From the NCBI GenBank assembly GCA_020247005.1, contig JADCJN010000134.1, positions 1-52,335 on the forward strand: DNA of 52,335 nucleotides, given 5' to 3'. Made by a program: the position numbers and the translations under genes. This document shows, piece after piece, positions 46,964 to 52,335 of the stretch. Origin of the DNA: Silvanigrellales bacterium (lineage in GTDB: Bacteria > Bdellovibrionota_B > Oligoflexia > Silvanigrellales > Silvanigrellaceae). Under the pieces are notes generated by a model, which saw only the letters and a program-made list of their open reading frames with translations, was not told the DNA's origin and did not search any database. Each line of letters opens with the position of its first letter. Position 1 is the stretch's first letter.

Positions 46964-47689
46964 TCAGGCCTTGACCGCACGGGCAACGATGTTGTGCGTC
47001 AGGATACGGCAAGGCGTTGCCCCCACCACGCGTTGAAGGCAACGCACCAAAAAGAAGACAACCTCCCGACAAACCGACCTCAAGGCATCGGTGGCAGAGC
47101 CGGGAAGTTTCATGGGGTGGAGTTCGATGCTCACAAAACCCGCGGCTTCAAGCACCTTGCGAAGCGAATGTTCATTGTAGGGCATCAGATGCGTCGGGTC
47201 GGCCGCAAACGTCGAAACACCGAAGAGGCCCGAAACATTTGGAACCTGCAAAATGAGCGAGCCACCCCTTGGCAAAACATCCGCCGCGGCGCTCAAAAGA
47301 AACATGCCTTCTTCCAGAGGCAAATGCTCAAGCACATCGACTGCGACAATGGCGCCAACACCTTTTGTCGCCGACTTTCGGAGGGCATCGGCTGCATTAG
47401 ACGCCAATTCGCAAGGGTAGCCTTTTTTTTTCAAGTCGTCGGCATAGGCTTCACACACTTCAATGGCGTGACTCGCGAAACCCCTCTCTTTGAGCATGCT
47501 TTGAAGAAGCCCTTTGCCAGGCCCCACCTCGACAACGAGTTCGTTTTTTTTCGAGGTGACTTCAGCGAGACCCACTTTGATGAGCGGCAAGATATTGCGC
47601 GCAAGGTAACCACGTTTTCGGGCGTCATCATCGGTGCTTTGGGCCGGATCGAAAACATTGTAGTTGCGGGTTCTTTGTGACGAGGACAA
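46964..47689 (-). CDS. Class I SAM-dependent methyltransferase
   Basis: A 241-residue protein with VVEVGPGKGLLQSML (motif I, about residues 51-65), VAVDVLEHLPLEEG and LILQVPNVSGLFG. The second half resembles the Methyltransf_23 group, often found in surface-polysaccharide loci. Start is TTG 47689 with AGGAG seven bases upstream. It is convergent with the glycan cassette (stops four bases apart). Confidence 0.75.
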   Translation of the reverse strand: MSSSQRTRNYNVFDPAQSTDDDARKRGYLARNILPLIKVGLAEVTSKKNELVVEVGPGKGLLQSMLKERGFASHAIEVCEAYADDLKKKGYPCELASNAADALRKSATKGVGAIVAVDVLEHLPLEEGMFLLSAAADVLPRGGSLILQVPNVSGLFGVSTFAADPTHLMPYNEHSLRKVLEAAGFVSIELHPMKLPGSATDALRSVCREVVFFLVRCLQRVVGATPCRILTHNIVARAVKA

Positions 47690-47752
47690 AGGGAGGCTCC
47701 TTGCACTTTGTCAACGCTTTAGGCACACAAACCGATGGGTGACAAAGGGAAA

Positions 47753-48154
47753 TTAACAGCGAGCCGTCTGCTCGGCGTCGCGCTCGTGGCCACGCAAAAA
47801 GAAGAGGGGAATGGCGACTTTAAAGGTTTGCTTCGCCTCGTCGATCATTTCGAAAGTACCGCGCATGCTGCCAGAAGGGGTGCGAAGCGGGCAAGCGCTC
47901 GTGTAGGTGAACGACTCTCCGGGGGCGAGAAGAGGTTGCTCTCCCACCACACCATCGCCCAACACGTGGTCTTGGTGGCCATGGCCGTCACGAATGACCC
48001 AATGCCGTCGTAAAAGTTGGCAGGTGCGATTGCCCAAGTTCTCGATTCGCACGGTGTAGGCGAAAAAATAGTACTTCAGGTCGCGATTCGAGCGCTCCGG
48101 AATGAACACCGGCGACACTTCTACAAGGATCTTGTTCGTCGCCTGCGCATACAT
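47753..48154 (-). CDS. apaG: ApaG-domain protein
   Basis: A 133-residue single-domain protein (family length about 125). It matches ApaG over its length: VSPVFIPERSNRD, YFFAYTVRIENLG, LLRRHWVIRDGHG, and VVGEQPLLAPGESFTYTSACPL. ApaG has a fibronectin-III-like fold; its biochemical role is not established. The frame is open to 48346, but ATG 48154 fits the family start; no good ribosome site is visible. The 5' side faces the divergent gene at 48276. Confidence 0.9.
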   Translation of the reverse strand: MYAQATNKILVEVSPVFIPERSNRDLKYYFFAYTVRIENLGNRTCQLLRRHWVIRDGHGHQDHVLGDGVVGEQPLLAPGESFTYTSACPLRTPSGSMRGTFEMIDEAKQTFKVAIPLFFLRGHERDAEQTARC

Positions 48155-48275
48155 GGGCACCGTCCCGTTGATTTCTCCTCTTTTTGTGCCAACCGCGCGC
48201 GCCAAAGTCAATTCTTGCGTGGGCCTGGCTCCTGAAGGCATCCTTTCACAACGCATTTGCGAGAGGACCCCCTGC

Positions 48276-48929
48276 ATGGACACCACGCCCCCCCCAGCCA
48301 CCGCGCCCTTTGAAGTCGCGTCTTCGCAGGAGGCCATGGCAGCCACGGCTCCTCCCTTGAAGGAGCTTGACGAAAGCGTGTCGAGCCTGTTTCAGTACGA
48401 GGCCCACGGCACCTGGCAAGTCGCGCTCCCCTTCAAGTTCTCTGCGCTCGATGGCCGCAGCGCCTGGCTCGCAGGGGGGCGACTGGGACTCCTCAAAAAG
48501 GAACGGCACGTCCTTTCGTTTGCATATTTCCAAAAAGGGGGAGGCGCAGCGCCCAAGCCGAACTCCTTTTACGAGCGCCTCGATTTCCGTTACGGCGGAC
48601 TCGTTTTAGGGTGGGAGGCCAATGGCCTTGCCCTCTTTCAAAGTTACGCACACACGCTGGTTGGAGTGGGCAGTGGGTCGTTAAAGGAACGTGAAGAGTC
48701 CGGAGGGCGCAGGCGACGCACAAAGCCGCTAGTTGTTCTTGAACCCGAACTGGGCTTCTTCTGGAAGGTGACGCACCACGTGCGGGGTTCCGTGGGCGTT
48801 TCGTGGCGTGGCGCTTGGGGGAATTCCCTCGATCCTCTGCCGCGCCACGCCTTCGACGGATGGGCAGCGACACTGGGCGCAGCGATTGGCACCTATCCGA
48901 CCCTCCTTCCAAAGGAGCCTCCACAGTGA
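48276..48929 (+). CDS. Protein of unknown function, possible beta-barrel
   Basis: A 217-residue product from ATG 48276 with GAGAGG upstream. The C-terminal two-thirds shows alternating hydrophobic/aromatic strands (RLDFRYGGLVLGWEANG, VRGSVGVSWRGAWG) as in small outer-membrane beta-barrels. However, no signal peptide is seen with this start, and the longer frame from 48102 does not give one either. Localisation is therefore unclear. Its stop overlaps the next start (GTGA), so it is the first gene of a coupled set of five. Confidence 0.5.
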   Translation: MDTTPPPATAPFEVASSQEAMAATAPPLKELDESVSSLFQYEAHGTWQVALPFKFSALDGRSAWLAGGRLGLLKKERHVLSFAYFQKGGGAAPKPNSFYERLDFRYGGLVLGWEANGLALFQSYAHTLVGVGSGSLKEREESGGRRRRTKPLVVLEPELGFFWKVTHHVRGSVGVSWRGAWGNSLDPLPRHAFDGWAATLGAAIGTYPTLLPKEPPQ

Positions 48930-49711
48930 AAACACCTACAGCATCACACAAACACAAGGCTCTTCACGACGAACTTCATGCCTGGCTCGCCGGCCTTCCG
49001 CGCAGCATCGACGAAGACGCCGCGAAATCCTACTTGAGCGGTGGAACGTCGACGCTCCGTTTCCTGGGGCTGAAAACACCCGTCATCGACTCCGTTCGAA
49101 AAGCCCCTTTGCGCATCAATGCACTTGAAGGAAGCGAGGCTGTGGACGCCTGGTTTTCGCTGTGGGAAACGTCCCCCATTTTTGAAGCCCTCACTTTGGC
49201 GCAAAGCCATTTCACCCAAAAAAAACTCTTTTCGCGCGCCCTCGAACACTGGCCTCTGTTCAAAAAAATGGTGGAGCGCATAGAGAACTGGGCACACTCC
49301 GACACGCTTTCCAAGCTCGTTGCCGCGTGTGTCGAAGCCGATGCGAAGCTCGTTTTGCCGACGCTTCGAACGTGGAATGCTTCGAACGATCCTTGGAAGC
49401 AGAGGCAATCGGTGGTGGGGCTTCTTTATTATGCCCAGGCTCGAAAAGCGTGCCTTCCCTTCGAAACACTTCTTCCGTTCGTGGAACGTCTTCTGGAAAA
49501 CGACCACTTCTATGTTAAAAAAGGCGTGGGCTGGACGTTGCGCGAAATGCACAACGTGTATCCGAAAGAAACCTACGCCTATTTGGAAGCGAACATTCAC
49601 AGGCTGTCCGCCTATGCGTTCAGCGCCTCCACGGAAAAAATGACAGCCGCCCGCAAGGCCCGCTTGAAGGCGAAGCGTCTTGCCGCGCGCACCGCAAAAC
49701 GCGTGAGGTGA
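48926..49711 (+). CDS. AlkD-like HEAT-repeat DNA glycosylase (DNA alkylation repair)
   Basis: A 261-residue all-helical protein of the AlkD family, which excises cationic alkylated bases. Repeats are recognisable: FFxxxxHWPLFKKMVERIENWAHSD-type helices, NDPWKQRQSVVGLL and YVKKGVGWTLREMHNVYPKE; the last is the most conserved AlkD region. Start GTG 48926 has AAAGGAG eight bases upstream and overlaps the previous stop. The C-terminus is Lys/Arg/Ala-rich. The 3' end overlaps the amidotransferase gene by GTGA. Confidence 0.82.
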   Translation: MKTPTASHKHKALHDELHAWLAGLPRSIDEDAAKSYLSGGTSTLRFLGLKTPVIDSVRKAPLRINALEGSEAVDAWFSLWETSPIFEALTLAQSHFTQKKLFSRALEHWPLFKKMVERIENWAHSDTLSKLVAACVEADAKLVLPTLRTWNASNDPWKQRQSVVGLLYYAQARKACLPFETLLPFVERLLENDHFYVKKGVGWTLREMHNVYPKETYAYLEANIHRLSAYAFSASTEKMTAARKARLKAKRLAARTAKRVR

Positions 49712-50668
49712 AAGCGATGGAAACTCACGCCTCGACAAAGTCTTCTCGGACACTGTTCATCGTCGACCCTTATTTGGTGACGCCCGAGATCGAGGCGTGC
49801 TCGTTTTTGGAAAGAGAGTGGCAGACCCTTGCGGCTGTTGTTCCTGGCAAGCCTGTTGGCAAAGTCGAACGTTTCGCCCCCGCAAAAGAGGGAGTCACCC
49901 CGCTCCGGCAGGCTTTGAAAAACCAAAAACCTCTTGCGGTCGTTTGCTTGGGGAGTTTTGCAAACCTCACTGAAGACCTTCCGTGGATGCAAGAACTCGG
50001 GGCCTGCCTGCTCGAGGAAGTCGTCAACGCCAACGTGCCTTTCCTTGGCATCTGTTTCTCGCACCAATTGCTTGCCCACAGCACGGGAGAGTGGACTATG
50101 GGTCCCGTGCCTCGCGCGCAACTCCCTGCCAGTGGAAAATGGGAAGGACCGCGCGTGGTGACCGCCACGCACCCCAAATTGCGACTCCTTTTTTTGCCAT
50201 TTGACGCCCACGAGCGCGGCTTGGCGTCGGCGCGCGACCTCGCTTTTCAATGGTGCCTTTCGGAAACACGGACGTGGAGTGCGACGCGGTGGACAACCCT
50301 CTTCCACGCACCTTGGCAAAAACTTTCGGGCGGGGAAGGGCGCGTGCGGCGCTTTGTGGAAACAGAGTGTCCTGTTGGCGTCGAGTGCATGGCTGCTCAC
50401 GAACAAGAAGTTCAGGGAAGGAAGGAAGGACGTGTTGGAAAGGAGAGAACGACTCACCGCCGAGCATCGCCATCGTTCACTCATTCCCGCCGCGCAAAGT
50501 GACGAGTGCCGCTTCGAGGCCTTCGTGCATGAGACAGCATGGGCCTTCACCTTTCAAACCCACCCCGAGCGATTGCCCGCCTCGCGGGGCGTGCTCTCGA
50601 ATTTTCTTTACCTGGCTCTGCAAGTCGAAAACCAAGAATCTCAAGGGAGCCACACACGTGAAATCTGA
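49708..50668 (+). pseudogene. Class I glutamine amidotransferase domain, frameshifted at a GGAA repeat
   Basis: The first frame (from GTG 49708 or ATG 49717) gives VPFLGICFSHQLLAH, the nucleophile-elbow motif with catalytic Cys. It continues through VGVECMAAHEQEV, then turns into unrelated sequence ending at 50502. The expected C-terminal motifs, SDECRFEAF and AFTFQTHPER with catalytic His and Glu, lie in the next frame, ending at 50668. The switch falls at three GGAA units plus GGA (50416-50430). Losing one 4-base unit would fuse the two parts into one protein of about 318 residues. It could be an inactivated gene, a phase-variable one or a sequencing error. A complete enzyme might hydrolyse gamma-glutamyl compounds. 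Confidence 0.75.
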
Positions 50669-51152
50669 ATCCAAAGGCACGGTCCGTTCCCGCACATTGC
50701 CTCGGCTTTTTTCGCCCACAGCGGTGGGGACACTGGGACTCTTGTTCACGCCGGCCGTTGGGGCTTATTTTTCCCGAGAAAACTGGCGCGAACTGGGAAA
50801 CGAAGTCGAGGCGCGCCGGCAAGGCCGCTGGTGTGCCGTCGGAATTGCACTTCTTGTTGCCATGATTGCAGGGGCTGCGGCCAACCTCAGCAGCCTGGAA
50901 GGAGTTGCGCAAGTGGCTTCTCTTGTGCAGGTCGTTGTGTGGTTTCTTCGCACTCAAAGCCGCCAAATTGCTTATGTGAAAGTGCACGTGGGAAAAGACT
51001 TCGAGCGGCGATCGCTGGTGCTCCCTGCGCTCATGGCCTCCCTCGTTTTTGGTGCCGCTCTCGTGTGGTACACCGGGCGCGCCCTGGAGCGGGCAAACAC
51101 CCTGCTCGACACGCTCGGCATCGAAGCTCCCATGCCCGGCAAGAGCCCATGA
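50658..51152 (+). CDS. Small inner-membrane protein of unknown function
   Basis: A 164-residue protein from GTG 50658, preceded by AAGGGAG. There are hydrophobic segments at about residues 20-38, 58-75, 77-96 and 115-135, so probably four helices. No motif I recognise. It overlaps the end of the amidotransferase by 11 bases and the next gene by ATGA. The frame is open much further upstream, but that part is the amidotransferase coding region in another frame. Confidence 0.6.
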   Translation: MKSESKGTVRSRTLPRLFSPTAVGTLGLLFTPAVGAYFSRENWRELGNEVEARRQGRWCAVGIALLVAMIAGAAANLSSLEGVAQVASLVQVVVWFLRTQSRQIAYVKVHVGKDFERRSLVLPALMASLVFGAALVWYTGRALERANTLLDTLGIEAPMPGKSP

Positions 51153-51940
51153 CAGTGGCGCGAGGGCTTTGCCTCGGATTTGGCATGGCTTGGACGGGGT
51201 TCATGGCCGCAGGCTGGCTGTGGTGGGGCGTTCTTTCTGCTGGCCTGTTTTTTTTCTTGATCGTGCTGGGCACGGCTTTTCCGCGCCTTTCCATTCACAC
51301 GCCTTGCCTTTGCAAAGTGAAAGTCGGTAAGGGCCTCGTGGCTCTCACATTCGATGACGGACCCCACCCCATCCACACCCGCGCCGTTCTCGACACACTC
51401 GACACACACAACGCGAAGGCGACGTTTTTCCTCATCGGCACGAAGGCACTGGCGCAAGCCGACCTCGTTCGCGAAATTGTGGCCCGCGGACACCAGGTGG
51501 AAAATCATTCGTGGGCCCACGAGCCGTGGTTTCCAATCAAATCTACCCAAACTCTTGCCCGCGACCTCGCCCGCACGTCCTCAACGCTCGAGGCCCTGAC
51601 GGGTCACCCCACGCGGTGGTTTCGCCCTCCGTTTGGGGTCGTCAGCCCCCCCATCGCCTCGGGTGCCGCTAGGGCAGGTCTCAACCTTTGTGGATGGAGC
51701 GCAACGGCGCGCGACGGTTCCCCGCGCCGAAAAAACTCAAATGCGCTGAAAAGCTTGATGAGGGGCCTCACTCCTGGAGCCATTCTTGCCCTTCACGATG
51801 CTCCGGAGCGCGGGAACAGAGCCCCTGCGACCGTGGTGATTCTCGAAAGCCTCCTTGGGGAAATGGAGAAGAAAGGCCTTCGGTCTGTCACCTTGAACGG
51901 ACTTCTTGCGGCAAAGTCTGGCAGACAATCGCCAACATAA
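51149..51940 (+). CDS. Polysaccharide deacetylase (NodB domain, CE4), membrane-anchored
   Basis: A 263-residue protein with two hydrophobic segments (about 5-42) followed by a NodB domain. It shows TFDDGP (Asp69/Asp70), metal ligands His120 and His124 in ENHSWAHEPW, RPPFGVVSP (catalytic Arg region) and LALHDAPER near the end. It should remove N- or O-acetyl groups from peptidoglycan or an exopolysaccharide on the periplasmic side. ATG 51149 overlaps the preceding stop. Confidence 0.9.
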   Translation: MTVARGLCLGFGMAWTGFMAAGWLWWGVLSAGLFFFLIVLGTAFPRLSIHTPCLCKVKVGKGLVALTFDDGPHPIHTRAVLDTLDTHNAKATFFLIGTKALAQADLVREIVARGHQVENHSWAHEPWFPIKSTQTLARDLARTSSTLEALTGHPTRWFRPPFGVVSPPIASGAARAGLNLCGWSATARDGSPRRKNSNALKSLMRGLTPGAILALHDAPERGNRAPATVVILESLLGEMEKKGLRSVTLNGLLAAKSGRQSPT

Positions 51941-51966
51941 AGTTTGAGCGGTTGTTCGCGCGGCAT

Positions 51967-52050
51967 TGGTGCGGACGGCGAGACTTGAACTCGCACACCT
52001 TACGGCACCGGCTTCTAAGACCGGCGTGTCTACCATTTCACCACGTCCGC
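51967..52050 (-). tRNA. tRNA-Leu (anticodon UAG)
   Basis: On the minus strand GCGGACG (52050-52044) pairs with CGTCCGC (51977-51971) as the acceptor stem. The D-arm, an anticodon stem with loop CTTAGAA (anticodon TAG, reading CUA), a long class II variable arm and the T-loop TTCAAGT follow. Discriminator A and an encoded CCA end (51969-51967) are present. A class II tRNA with this anticodon is tRNA-Leu. Confidence 0.95.
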
Positions 52051-52272
52051 ACGACGCCCCAAAAGTAGCGCGTGACCCTAAAAGTGGCAAGCTCCGACAC
52101 GTCTCGTGCGGCACTCTGAGCTCCTGGTCACTCCGAAAAACTGGTGTTTACAGCAGAAATCAAGAACGTTCTTCTGCGGTAACAGCGCAAAAATGGGCTC
52201 AAAATAGGCATTGAAAAAACTTTCATCGGGCCTTACGTTCCTCCGCCTCTCCTTGGCACGTTCTTCGACCCC
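52051..52272. other. Intergenic sequence between tRNA-Leu and IS remnant
   Basis: No gene supported. A 68-residue minus-strand frame here has no family features and an odd composition. The minus-strand tRNA promoter should lie in this stretch, but I cannot assign it confidently. Confidence 0.4.
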
Positions 52273-52335
52273 TGAAGTGGTCAACGATTGGTGGACAGAG
52301 TTTACGCCGCCTTCCGCTCGAACTCCTCGGGCGTA
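52273..52335 (-). mobile_element. End of a probable IS3-family insertion sequence (cut by window edge)
   Basis: The minus strand encodes a C-terminus TPEEFERKAA followed by TAA (52304-52302). This type of ending is common in IS3-family OrfB transposases. The stop is followed within about 30 bases by a TG-starting candidate terminal repeat, TGAAGTGGTCAACGATTG on the plus strand from 52273. Only the last 10 residues are visible, so the family call is tentative. Confidence 0.4.

Noticed and set aside
50201-50502. Idea that the two overlapping frames are two separate genes
   Set aside because: Each carries only half of the amidotransferase motifs, in the right order, and the second has no ribosome site before its conserved part; one broken gene explains both.

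Overview
The window reads as chromosomal DNA of a free-living Gram-negative bacterium with moderately high G+C content. LpxC (lipid A synthesis), several predicted lipoproteins, a periplasmic HtrA protease and an outer-surface polysaccharide cassette point to an outer membrane. A CarD-family RNA-polymerase-binding protein beside LpxC, a secreted trypsin-fold protease and a lone CobS would fit a myxobacterial, Bdellovibrionota or other 'deltaproteobacterial-grade' lineage. That placement is inference only; there is no rRNA in the window to test it. I see no CRISPR array, prophage or plasmid functions. The only mobile-element trace is the end of a probable IS3-family element at the right edge.

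Layout. 0.3-4.1 kb (minus): two polytopic membrane proteins of glycosyltransferase type (GT39-like and DUF2298). 4.2-8.9 kb: epoxyqueuosine reductase QueG, HtrA-type protease, a lipoprotein, dCMP deaminase and a secreted protein of unknown function. 9.0-13.7 kb: groES-groEL, a secreted hypothetical, and sucC-sucD. 14.1-18.2 kb: ssb divergent from lpxC, then dnaJ, facing a secreted trypsin-like protease. 18.6-24.8 kb (minus): a five-gene run of HD-domain phosphohydrolase, cobS, an orphan receiver protein, a thioredoxin-domain DUF255 protein and the PEP-synthase/PPDK regulatory kinase. 25.3-31.8 kb: CarD-like regulator, tgt, a CxxCH protein, an M14 peptidase, a NifU-like protein and a maltokinase-like protein. 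31.7-36.4 kb (minus): a complete four-gene BMP-type nucleoside ABC importer, divergent from ndk. 37.3-42.6 kb: tex, mtnP, glyoxalase II, cupin and HAD phosphatase. 42.6-47.7 kb: a surface glycan cassette (flippase, two glycosyltransferases, two methyltransferases). 47.8-51.9 kb: apaG, a possible outer-membrane protein, an AlkD-like protein, a frameshifted glutamine amidotransferase, a small membrane protein and a polysaccharide deacetylase. 52.0 kb: tRNA-Leu(UAG), then the IS remnant.

How the genes work together. QueG and Tgt are two steps of tRNA queuosine modification. GroESL, DnaJ, HtrA and SSB are protein and DNA maintenance. The BMP importer, Ndk, dCMP deaminase, MtnP and the HD-domain protein all act on nucleosides or nucleotides. 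SucCD and the PEP-synthase/PPDK regulator act in central carbon flow. LpxC, the flippase cassette, the DUF2298/GT39 pair and the NodB-type deacetylase act on the cell envelope.

No wholly new multi-gene system is evident. The best leads are: a glutamine amidotransferase whose frame is broken exactly at a GGAA tandem repeat; a maltokinase-like protein whose catalytic HGD motif is HGN; a strong hairpin that buries the Shine-Dalgarno of the DUF255 gene; and two intergenic regions with promoter- or terminator-like signals that could encode small RNAs or regulated leaders.
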